A stretch of 11,207 nt of DNA from Kiloniellales bacterium. GTDB taxonomy: Bacteria > Pseudomonadota > Alphaproteobacteria > Kiloniellales > JAKSDN01. The translations under genes were made by a program, and so were the position numbers. The notes beneath the pieces were generated by a model. That model was not told the DNA's origin, made no database searches, and worked only from the letters and a program-made list of their open reading frames with translations. Location: positions 1-11,207 of the forward strand of contig JAKSDN010001166.1 of assembly GCA_022360075.1 (NCBI GenBank), in the 5' to 3' direction. This document shows, one piece after another, positions 1 to 5,770 of the stretch (the first letter of the stretch is position 1; every line of letters begins with the position of its first letter).

Positions 1-121
1 CCCCGGTCCTCGACTGGATACGCACAAAAGCCTGAGCGTAGTATTCGGCGTTGAAGCCGACAAAATCGCGGATTGACGCGGTCAAGAGACTCCGGTCCGG
101 AACCGGCGGTGCCAAAGTCAT
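1..121 (-). CDS. ABC transporter permease, ProW-like (N-terminal fragment, runs off the window)
   Basis: The ATG at 121-119 directly follows the TAG of the ATPase gene (124-122), with no base between them, and opens a stop-free frame of 40 codons to the window edge. Only the soluble N-terminus is visible. It begins MTLAPPVPDRSLL and contains the stretch DFVGFNAEYYAQAF at about residues 19-32. This looks like the short hydrophilic extension that precedes the membrane domain in some alphaproteobacterial glycine betaine permeases. No membrane segment or EAA permease loop is visible, so the identification rests mainly on position: binding protein, ATPase, then this gene in one operon, where the permease is the missing component. 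The zero-gap junction suggests translational coupling. Confidence is good that this is a coding start and moderate that it is the permease. Confidence 0.7.
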   Translation of the reverse strand, partial: MTLAPPVPDRSLLTASIRDFVGFNAEYYAQAFVRIQSRTG

Positions 122-1168
122 CTATTTCGTTCCTTGAATGCCTGCCAACAAAGCGCGCCTGTCGACGATCCCGACATCTCTGCCAGAGCCATTCGTTACG
201 ACGATGGGCCGTTCGCTCGCTATCGCGATATCGATCAAATCGTCGAGGACTGTTTCGCTCTCGACTCGCGGGGCGCTCTCCAAGTCGTCCCCGGAAGGCC
301 GTCCATTGCCATCCAGCGGCTCCATGATCGCGCGCGCGTCCAAGAGCTTCAGCCGCGAGATATCCTTCACGAAGTCGGCGACATAGTCGTCCGCCGGCTC
401 CGTCACGATGTCCTTGGGGGTTCCGACCTGAACGATCCGACCGTCCTTCATGATGGCTATCCGGTCACCCATGCGGATCGCCTCGTCCAGATCATGGGTG
501 ATGAACACGGTCGTGGTCTTCAGCCGATCCGAAAGACCTAGAAACAGTGTCTGAAGCTGCCGACGAATCAGCGGATCGAGCGCACTGAAGGGCTCGTCCA
601 TCAGCAAAAGTTCCGGATCCGAGGCCAGAGCCCGCGCGAGGCCGACGCGTTGCTGCATCCCACCGGAGAGCTGTCCGGGCAGGTGATCCTCGAAACCCTC
701 GAGGTCAACCATGGAGAGGGCGCGCTGAGAGGTCTCCCAGCGCTCGATCCTCGGGATACCCTGGACCTCCAGGGGAAAGGCGACGTTGTCGCGCACGCTG
801 CGGTGGGGCATCAGGGCCATATGCTGAAACACCATGCCCGCCCGACGGGCCCGGAAGTCACGCAATCCGGCATCATCCAAGTCGAGGAGATACTGGCCCA
901 AGACCTCAATGGACCCCGCGGTCGGCTCGATCAGCCGGTTGATGTGACGGACCAGCGTCGACTTGCCGCAACCGGAGAGCCCCATAATGCAGAAGGTCTC
1001 GCCTTTGAAGACCTCCAGGCTGACATCCACCATACCAAGGGTGCAGCTGAATTCGCTCAAGACCTCGGCCTTGCTCAGGCCCCGGTCCTGCATCGCCGCC
1101 ATTGCCGCGGCGGCCTGGTCGCCGAAGATTTTCCAGACGCCGCTCAGCTTTATGGCGATGTCACTCAT
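122..1168 (-). CDS. Glycine betaine/quaternary amine ABC transporter ATP-binding protein (ProV/OpuAA-like)
   Basis: Cytoplasmic ATPase of an osmoprotectant-type ABC importer, 348 residues from the ATG at 1168. The frame is open to an earlier ATG at 1231, but family-like sequence (MSDIAIKLSGVWKIFGD) begins at 1168 and the upstream 21 residues are unconvincing. Visible motifs are Walker A GLSGCGKST (63-71), Q-loop glutamine 115, signature LSGGMQQR (167-174), Walker B LLLMDEP (188-194) and the switch histidine in FITHD (225). The N-terminal helix-rich insert before the Walker A (about 17-45) is typical of ProV/OpuAA. The C-terminus (about 301-345) is a single CBS-like unit. Full-length ProV, about 400 residues, has two CBS domains, so the regulatory tail is shortened. 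There is no clear Shine-Dalgarno. It lies 119 nt after the binding-protein gene and abuts the permease start. Confidence 0.93.
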   Translation of the reverse strand: MSDIAIKLSGVWKIFGDQAAAAMAAMQDRGLSKAEVLSEFSCTLGMVDVSLEVFKGETFCIMGLSGCGKSTLVRHINRLIEPTAGSIEVLGQYLLDLDDAGLRDFRARRAGMVFQHMALMPHRSVRDNVAFPLEVQGIPRIERWETSQRALSMVDLEGFEDHLPGQLSGGMQQRVGLARALASDPELLLMDEPFSALDPLIRRQLQTLFLGLSDRLKTTTVFITHDLDEAIRMGDRIAIMKDGRIVQVGTPKDIVTEPADDYVADFVKDISRLKLLDARAIMEPLDGNGRPSGDDLESAPRVESETVLDDLIDIAIASERPIVVTNGSGRDVGIVDRRALLAGIQGTK

Positions 1169-1235
1169 TGGACGTTCTGACTTCGGATACCGCGGCTCGA
1201 CACCCAGAGAAGACTGCCGACACGCGCTCACGGCA

Positions 1236-1268
1236 AGGGCAGCCGCTGGCGCTTCGCCGGGCTGCCCT
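1236..1268 (-). promoter_or_regulatory. Intercistronic RNA hairpin between proX and proV
   Basis: The arms AGGGCAGCC (1236-1244) and GGCTGCCCT (1260-1268) are perfect 9-bp complements. Inside them GGCG (1248-1251) pairs with CGCC (1255-1258) around a 3-nt loop. No T-run follows on the minus strand, so this is not a classical intrinsic terminator. Its position just downstream of the binding-protein stop (1290-1288) fits a structure that blocks 3' exonucleases or partly attenuates, raising binding-protein mRNA over ATPase and permease mRNA. That role is inferred. Confidence 0.7.
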
Positions 1269-1287
1269 CAAGAAGTTCATGGACGGG

Positions 1288-2244
1288 TTAGTTCGTCAAC
1301 CAAGAAGCAACCAGCTCCGCGTTCTCTGTCGCCCATTCATTGGCATACTCGAGCGGGTCTCGGCGCTCGACACCCATTGCGAACGACAACTCGCTCAAGT
1401 GCGTCGGCGTGAGCGCAACGTTGTCCAGGAGAGCGGCCACTTCCGGAAAGTCCTTCTGGAGGGACTTGGCGTAGTGGATGTGAAGGTTCGCCGGCTTCCA
1501 TCCGGTGCTGGCCTGCGACTTCGCGAGCCAATCCGGATCATCCGTCGGCTTTAGGACATGCCAACTGTCAGGATCATGCGCCGGTTCCTCCAAGAGGACC
1601 ACGTCATGCTTCTGGAACATGTAGTGCACGTCCGAGCAGTAGCCGACCCAGTGCTTCCCTGCGGCAGCGGCGTTGTCGAGCTTGCCGTAGGCGACGGCAT
1701 CCTCCAGCTCGAGGAGTTGCAGCGTCTCGTCGTATCCGTAGTCCCTTGCCCGAACCTGTTCGATGACGGTGGATGCCCAGCCCGGAGCGCCGATGAAGAT
1801 CTCGCCCCGTCCGTCGCCGTCGCTGTCGAACAGCGCGGCTTTCTGCGGATTGGTCAGGTCGGTAATACTCTTGACCTGCGCCGTTTCGAAGGTATGGCGC
1901 AGGACACACATACCGTTTTGACTGTTTGTCTTGTTGGGGCTCATCACGACGCTGAGCTTCTGGTTTACGTAGGTGTCATGCAGGTTCTGCTGGTTCGGCA
2001 ACCAGACTTCCGGATGAACGTGCATGCTGCCTTTGTCCATACCCTCGAAGACAACGGGGTTCGTACCGCTCTGGATCTCGACGTCGAGGCCGAAGTTGTC
2101 TTCGATGACGACTTTCAGAATATGCGCCTTTGCTTGAACCGTGGTCCAGTTGGGCATGCCGATGACGATGTCCGCGGCTTGTGCCGTGCCAGAGAGCGCG
2201 ACCGAGATTGCCGCCGCTTTCAGAGCCGTTCTTGCAAGCATCAT
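1288..2244 (-). CDS. Glycine betaine/proline-type ABC transporter substrate-binding protein (ProX/OpuAC-like)
   Basis: Periplasmic binding protein, 318 residues from the ATG at 2244. The frame is open further upstream, but the start is fixed by a strong Shine-Dalgarno and by a signal peptide beginning there: charged MMLARTALK, a hydrophobic core, and probable cleavage at AQA-AD after residue 23. The mature protein carries OpuAC-family landmarks: PNWTTVQ (31-37), HVHPEVWLPNQ (75-85), GAPGWAST (152-159) and YMFQKHDVVLLEEPAHD (208-224). Residues 140-148 (DSDGDGRGE) form a DxDxDG calcium-loop-like motif. The family binds glycine betaine, proline betaine, choline or related compounds in a cage of aromatic residues. 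The exact ligand cannot be read from the sequence. It is first in the operon, ahead of the ATPase and permease. Confidence 0.92.
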   Translation of the reverse strand: MMLARTALKAAAISVALSGTAQAADIVIGMPNWTTVQAKAHILKVVIEDNFGLDVEIQSGTNPVVFEGMDKGSMHVHPEVWLPNQQNLHDTYVNQKLSVVMSPNKTNSQNGMCVLRHTFETAQVKSITDLTNPQKAALFDSDGDGRGEIFIGAPGWASTVIEQVRARDYGYDETLQLLELEDAVAYGKLDNAAAAGKHWVGYCSDVHYMFQKHDVVLLEEPAHDPDSWHVLKPTDDPDWLAKSQASTGWKPANLHIHYAKSLQKDFPEVAALLDNVALTPTHLSELSFAMGVERRDPLEYANEWATENAELVASWLTN

Positions 2245-2249
2245 GATCA

Positions 2250-2258
2250 CCTTCTCCT
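2250..2258 (-). promoter_or_regulatory. Ribosome binding site of the proX-like gene
   Basis: The minus strand reads AGGAGAAGG here. The AGGAG core is 9 nt from the ATG at 2244, and the AAGG is 8 nt from a second, adjacent ATG at 2241. This places the true start at the signal peptide and excludes the upstream open extension of the frame. Confidence 0.85.
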
Positions 2259-2289
2259 CTTGGCCTTCTTCGATTCCGATCGTTGGTTG

Positions 2290-2317
2290 CGTCGGGTGGG
2301 CCCGGCTGGCCCCGACG
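2290..2317 (-). promoter_or_regulatory. Leader hairpin in the proX 5' untranslated region
   Basis: CGTCGGG (2290-2296) pairs with CCCGACG (2311-2317), and inside it GCC (2300-2302) pairs with GGC (2308-2310) around a 5-nt loop. It lies about 45 nt upstream of the start codon, within a predicted leader of about 185 nt. The structure is clear. Any regulatory role is inferred, and no known riboswitch was recognised. Confidence 0.4.
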
Positions 2318-2435
2318 AAACCGTGAAGCCGATGACCAGCGCAAAGACGTTTCGACGTTGCGACTTGGCTATGGACGCTAGGTTCCTTCCCGATCGTTGA
2401 ACGCTTGCTTGGCAAGGTAACGCACGACTGTGACA

Positions 2436-2464
2436 AGTATATGAAATCGTCTTAATTTATTCAA
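2436..2464 (-). promoter_or_regulatory. Sigma70-type promoter of the proXVW-like operon
   Basis: Reading the minus strand, TTGAAT (2464-2459) is followed after exactly 17 nt by TATACT (2441-2436), in an AT-rich island within GC-rich DNA. Transcription should begin near 2429. An inverted repeat ATATGA/TCATAT (2439-2444 and 2465-2470, 20 nt between arms) overlaps the -10 and brackets the -35, and could be an operator. A second TTGAAT lies further upstream, about 2484-2489. Confidence 0.65.
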
Positions 2465-2529
2465 TCATATTTTCTGAGAGAAATTCAATTCTCCCTACCA
2501 GCGCCAGCAATCAGACCAAGGACGCCTGA

Positions 2530-2934
2530 CCGACGGGAGCTGCCGACGTCATCCTTCTCCGACGCGATGTGACGTTCTCCGACGACAAGCTCGCCCGGGC
2601 CGCCAACGAGATCCGCCGCGGTGCTTTGCTTGCTGTCACCAATCCCGATCGGTCGCGTCCTGGCGAAGAAGGCCGCCTTGTTCCGGAGACCGGGGCTTGC
2701 GCCGCGCCACCGGCCGTGTGCGTTATGGGTAAGCCACAGCCGGCTTTCTTTCTCGAAGCTCTGCAAAGACTGGGCTCTGTTCCGAGCTCTACCCTTGTGA
2801 TCGGCGACAACCCGGAAACCGACGGTGCCGGCGCCGTCCGGCAAGGGATGCGTCACGTCCTCGTTGGCCCGGGTCCCGACCGCCACGTGGTTTACCCCGG
2901 TCAATTGGTGGAGCGCTTGTTCGCAGGCCGATAA
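2530..2934 (+). pseudogene. C-terminal remnant of a NagD-like (subfamily IIA) HAD phosphatase
   Basis: This plus-strand frame ends at TAA 2932-2934 and is preceded by an in-frame TGA at 2527-2529. Homology-like sequence starts before the first possible start codon (GTG 2569), with ADVILLRRDVTFSDDKLARA corresponding to the cap/linker region of HAD-IIA proteins. Counting from the GTG, it retains GALLAVTNPD (18-27), the motif III lysine in MGKPQP (53-58) and motif IV VIGDNPETD (77-85). The N-terminal half, with the nucleophile DxDG motif and motif II, is absent; upstream is only AT-rich promoter DNA. About 8-10 residues also seem missing between TGACAA and VMGKP, judged from the usual spacing in the family. 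Without the nucleophile it cannot be a working phosphatase, so it is called a decayed fragment. No convincing ribosome binding site precedes the GTG. Confidence 0.75.
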
Positions 2935-3109
2935 ACCCTCCATGCCATTCCTCGCCGGGCGTCTGCCTAGTAGGAGAGCACGACCTCCGCCTCCCCTTTA
3001 CGGAGAGCCATCCATGGCACGAACGCAGCAGACGGAGAGCCTGGCCCAGGACTTGGTGCAGCCGATCCCGTTCATCCACGAAGACCTCAATCGCAAGGAC
3101 GATTTTGCA
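2935..3109. other. Intergenic stretch between the HAD remnant and the end of tcuB
   Basis: No recognisable gene. A frame begins at ATG 3014 with a GGAG 8 nt upstream, but it runs antisense into tcuB and matches nothing I recognise. No stem with a T-run was found downstream of the tcuB stop on the minus strand, so where the tcuAB transcript ends is unresolved. Confidence 0.5.
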
Positions 3110-4234
3110 TCAGGCTCGAAGTTCCTTCTGCTTATCGACACGAGCGGCAGGTGCGATGAGGTTGGGCGGGTTCTGGTCTTGCGCCTCCTTGACCAGTGCC
3201 GTGAGACGATAGAATCCATGCGCCATCTTCGAGTAGGGTGTCAGCAGGAAGAAGGCGAGCACCGCGCCCAGATGCAGGGCCATGAGCGCGGTCAGCGCGC
3301 CGGTTCCGCCAAAGGCGTAGAGCGCCAAGCCGGAAGCGCTGACAAAGAACAGCAGCAGGGTGAAGGCCATCTCGCCGCCCCAAACGCTCGAATCCGCCAA
3401 GGCTCGATCGGATCTCAGCTTGAGCTCGATCATCGCCAGGGTTCCCACTGACAGCAGGATGCCGCCGGGAACGCCCAGCAGCTTCGGCAGCGAGAAGAAC
3501 CCATAGGGCGCCGGCCTGTCGAAGAGATAGTGCATCACCGTCGCGACACAGGTGGCGGCGAAGCACAAGAGGAAGCCGTACATCACCATCTGGTGGCGCC
3601 AGCGGCGGGCATGCGAGAAGCGGTCTTCATCCTCGAAGTTGCAGCCGTCGCCATGCCCGCCGTCGAGGTTCTTCATCCGCGCGGCCGAGCCGAAGGCGGA
3701 GACGATATCGGACAGCCGGATGGGGCCGCCTCCCACGGCGTCCCAGTACTTTCTGAGGCTAAGGAAAATGCTGAAGAGCGGAAACAGGAAGGCGGGCAAG
3801 AAGATCGCCACCATCGCATTGTGCGAGAGGACCGCGTAGAAACCCTCGCCGCCCCGGGCATCTTCGCCGAGCGTCCGGATCGCCCAGAGGACGAGGGCAA
3901 AGCCGAGGACCGTCGCAAGAGCCATGGCGACACCGCTCTTGTGGAACGCCTTAGCCAGCACCGACGGAAAGGCGTATTCCTGCCAACTGTCCTGTCGGAC
4001 CTTCGCCAATGCCTGCGGCAGGTTCAGTGCGAACTCATGGGGCTCGGTGTACTGGCAGGCATAATAGCAGCCGCGGCAGTTGTGGCAGAGATTGGCGAGC
4101 TGCGTGATGTCGCCGCCGCCGAAGAACCGCTTGCGGTTGATCGCCGGGAACACCGAGCAATAACCTTCGCAGTAGCGGCACGCGTTGCAGATTTCGATCT
4201 GGCGCCTGGCCTCATCGACAGACTCAGTTTGCAT
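3110..4234 (-). CDS. tcuB: Tricarballylate utilisation protein TcuB-like, 4Fe-4S membrane protein
   Basis: Membrane-bound electron carrier, 374 residues, thought in this family to reoxidise the reduced flavin of TcuA and pass electrons to the quinone pool. The N-terminus has two cysteine clusters of ferredoxin type: C16-C19-C22-C26 (ICNACRYCEGYC) and C50-C53-C56-C60 (CHNCRGCYYAC). About six hydrophobic segments follow (roughly 103-120, 139-160, 217-238, 252-271, 286-306, 313-333). Conserved-looking histidines at 208, 214, 235, 321 and 339 could include haem ligands, which is an inference. The length fits the TcuB/CitB family. Its ATG (4234) lies inside the end of tcuA, an 11-nt overlap, so the pair is almost certainly co-transcribed and translationally coupled. 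Confidence 0.92.
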   Translation of the reverse strand: MQTESVDEARRQIEICNACRYCEGYCSVFPAINRKRFFGGGDITQLANLCHNCRGCYYACQYTEPHEFALNLPQALAKVRQDSWQEYAFPSVLAKAFHKSGVAMALATVLGFALVLWAIRTLGEDARGGEGFYAVLSHNAMVAIFLPAFLFPLFSIFLSLRKYWDAVGGGPIRLSDIVSAFGSAARMKNLDGGHGDGCNFEDEDRFSHARRWRHQMVMYGFLLCFAATCVATVMHYLFDRPAPYGFFSLPKLLGVPGGILLSVGTLAMIELKLRSDRALADSSVWGGEMAFTLLLFFVSASGLALYAFGGTGALTALMALHLGAVLAFFLLTPYSKMAHGFYRLTALVKEAQDQNPPNLIAPAARVDKQKELRA

Positions 4235-5618
4235 GGGCCGCAGCCTCCCGTCCTGCGATGCGTCCGAAGACGGTTCCGATGGTCATGCCGAAGCCGGCGA
4301 GATAGCCCTGGCCGAGGATCGAGCCGGCCATGGTCTCGCCCGCGGCCCAGAGGTTCTTGACCTTGCCCGCATCCGTGCTGGTCTGGGCGTTCTCATCCAC
4401 CTTGAGGCCGAGATAGGTGAAGGTGACACCGGTTCTCAGGCTGTAGCCGTAGAAGGGCGGATCACAGATGCGCCGCGCCCAGTTGGTCTTGGGCGGATCG
4501 ATCCCCCGCGTGGTGACGCCATCGAGTTCGGTCGGATGGAAATCGCTGTCGTCGCCGCAGGCGGCGTTGAAGCCATCCACCGTTGTGCGGAGCTTTTCCT
4601 TCGGCAGCCCCATCTTGTCAGCCAGCTCCTCGATGCTGTCGGCCTTGATCGGCGGAAAGACCGAAGGCATGAAAAGCTCCAGCGATTTGGAATCGATAAT
4701 GACATAGCCGATCTGATCCGGCTGACCGGCGACGAGGCGACCCCAGATCGCGTAGCGCTTGGGCCAGACGTCTTCACCTTCGTCGTAGAAGCGCTCGCCG
4801 TTCTTGTTGACGACGATGGAGTAGACCACGCAGTCCAGCCGCGTGACGATGCCGCCGTCGAACTTCGGGGCCCGGCCATCTATCGCTACAGCGTGGCACT
4901 GGGTGGGGTCGCCGACCGACTGTACGCCCTGATCCAGCAGGTCCTTGAGAACCACGCCGCGGTTGTAGGGTGTACCGCGAATGAGGAAGTTCTTTGCCGC
5001 CGGCCCCCAGGCACGCGCCAGCCAGTCAGTGTCAGCTTGAAACCCGCCCGAGGCCACCACGATGGATTTCGGTTCGAGGCGATGGCTTTCATCCTGGTAA
5101 GTGAATTCCAGGCCGGAGACATAGTCGCCCTCCAGCTCCAGATGCGTCACTTGCGCCTCGTAGATCACCTCCACCCCCAGGCTCCGCGCGGTGCGGTAGT
5201 AGGCGTTCACCAGTGCCTTGCCACCGCCCAAGAAGAAGGCGTTGGTACGCGATAGCGACAAGGTGCCCGAGAGCGAAGGCTGAAACCGAACGCCGTGCGC
5301 CTCCATCCATGGCAGGCACTGCTCCGAGGCGCGGATGGCGAGCCGGGCGAGGCCCTCATCGGTCCGGCCGCCCGTTACCTTGAGGAGGTCGTCGTAATAC
5401 TCCTCTTCGCCATAGCTTTCGGTCAGGACCGAAAGGGGCCCGCGATGCATGCAGCGGAAATTGCGGGTGTGGCGCGAGTTGCCGCCACGATAGGCCTTGG
5501 GCGCGCCCTCGAGCAGCAGCACCCGTGCGCCGGCTTCGCGGGCGGTGATTGCCGCGCAGAGCGCCGCATTCCCGCCGCCGACGATCACAAGGTCGTAGCT
5601 CTCGGCCTTGTCGAACAT
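4224..5618 (-). CDS. tcuA: FAD-dependent tricarballylate dehydrogenase TcuA-like
   Basis: Flavoprotein of the fumarate reductase/succinate dehydrogenase flavoprotein family, 464 residues, close to the usual TcuA length. Characterised TcuA oxidises tricarballylate to cis-aconitate. The dinucleotide fold is at 8-37 (YDLVIVGGGNAAL, ending in VLLLE), with the FAD-contacting stretch RGGNSRHTRNFR at 44-55. A catalytic/capping region around NKNGERFYDEGEDVWPKRYA (271-290) contains candidate active-site R288 and Y289, and the C-terminal FAD motif is WAAGETMAGS with GQGYLAGFGM (424-445). The ATG at 5618 is preferred over one at 5660 because family-like sequence begins there and AGGAAG precedes it by 9 nt. 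It is divergent from lysR and overlaps tcuB. The exact substrate (tricarballylate, citrate-like or another tricarboxylate) is inferred from family and neighbours. Confidence 0.9.
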   Translation of the reverse strand: MFDKAESYDLVIVGGGNAALCAAITAREAGARVLLLEGAPKAYRGGNSRHTRNFRCMHRGPLSVLTESYGEEEYYDDLLKVTGGRTDEGLARLAIRASEQCLPWMEAHGVRFQPSLSGTLSLSRTNAFFLGGGKALVNAYYRTARSLGVEVIYEAQVTHLELEGDYVSGLEFTYQDESHRLEPKSIVVASGGFQADTDWLARAWGPAAKNFLIRGTPYNRGVVLKDLLDQGVQSVGDPTQCHAVAIDGRAPKFDGGIVTRLDCVVYSIVVNKNGERFYDEGEDVWPKRYAIWGRLVAGQPDQIGYVIIDSKSLELFMPSVFPPIKADSIEELADKMGLPKEKLRTTVDGFNAACGDDSDFHPTELDGVTTRGIDPPKTNWARRICDPPFYGYSLRTGVTFTYLGLKVDENAQTSTDAGKVKNLWAAGETMAGSILGQGYLAGFGMTIGTVFGRIAGREAAAHAN

Positions 5619-5627
5619 GCTGTCCCG

Positions 5628-5633
5628 CTTCCT
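5628..5633 (-). promoter_or_regulatory. Ribosome binding site of tcuA
   Basis: AGGAAG on the minus strand, 9 nt from the ATG at 5618. It decides against the upstream in-frame ATG at 5660, which would add 14 residues unlike the family. Confidence 0.7.
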
Positions 5634-5713
5634 AGCTCGGACGGATGACGCAGCGGACACACGCGTCGTCGACGGCGCGAAGCCGGGCGCCCGTCGTCGT
5701 TTCCGACTGCGAA

Positions 5714-5742
5714 ATGATAGGGCACATACACTTATTTGAAAA
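5714..5742 (-). promoter_or_regulatory. Predicted tcuAB promoter
   Basis: On the minus strand, TTTTCA (5742-5737) and TATCAT (5719-5714) are separated by exactly 17 nt. Transcription should begin near 5707, giving a leader of about 90 nt. The -35 lies inside the palindrome at 5726-5757 and almost coincides with the -35 of the divergent lysR promoter. Confidence 0.55.
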
Positions 5743-5757
5743 ATGCAATTAGTGTAT
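5726..5757. promoter_or_regulatory. 32-bp imperfect palindrome, candidate LysR operator
   Basis: The outer arms ATACACT (5726-5732) and AGTGTAT (5751-5757) are perfect 7-bp complements. Further pairs ATT/AAT (5734-5736 with 5747-5749) and 5739/5744 bring the total to 11 of 16. It sits between the two divergent genes and covers both -35 elements. LysR-type regulators usually bind dyads in such regions. That this is the site for the adjacent regulator is inferred. Confidence 0.65.
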
Positions 5758-5764
5758 TTATTAT
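5736..5764 (+). promoter_or_regulatory. Predicted lysR promoter, giving a leaderless transcript
   Basis: TTGAAA (5736-5741) and TATTAT (5759-5764) are separated by 17 nt. The usual start distance of 6-7 nt after the -10 puts transcription at 5771, which is the A of the lysR ATG. No Shine-Dalgarno precedes that ATG, consistent with a leaderless mRNA. Confidence 0.55.
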
Positions 5765-5770
5765 TGTTCT

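Noticed and set aside
1169..1231. Upstream start for the ATPase gene (21 extra residues)
   Set aside because: The extension is unlike the family, and the upstream ATG lies next to the intercistronic hairpin. The family-typical N-terminus begins at 1168.
1558..2400. Long plus-strand open frame of about 280 codons opposite the binding-protein gene
   Set aside because: It is exactly antisense to proX, has no recognisable domain, and is the expected by-product of GC-rich codon bias. proX has a signal peptide, ribosome binding site and family motifs.
2485..3079. Several minus-strand open frames in the gap between proX and tcuB
   Set aside because: They are antisense to the HAD remnant, arginine-rich, and lack start signals or homology I can recognise.
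3014..3451. Possible small plus-strand gene starting MARTQQTESLAQ with GGAG upstream
   Set aside because: The first 32 codons are non-overlapping and look plausible, but the rest runs antisense through tcuB and nothing is recognised. It is too weak to annotate.
3530..4360. Plus-strand open frame of about 276 codons opposite tcuB
   Set aside because: Antisense to a gene with two ferredoxin-type cysteine clusters; no ribosome binding site or known domain.
4185..5255. Plus-strand open frame of about 356 codons opposite tcuA
   Set aside because: Antisense shadow of a clear flavoprotein gene; its composition is low-complexity acidic and hydrophobic with no motif.
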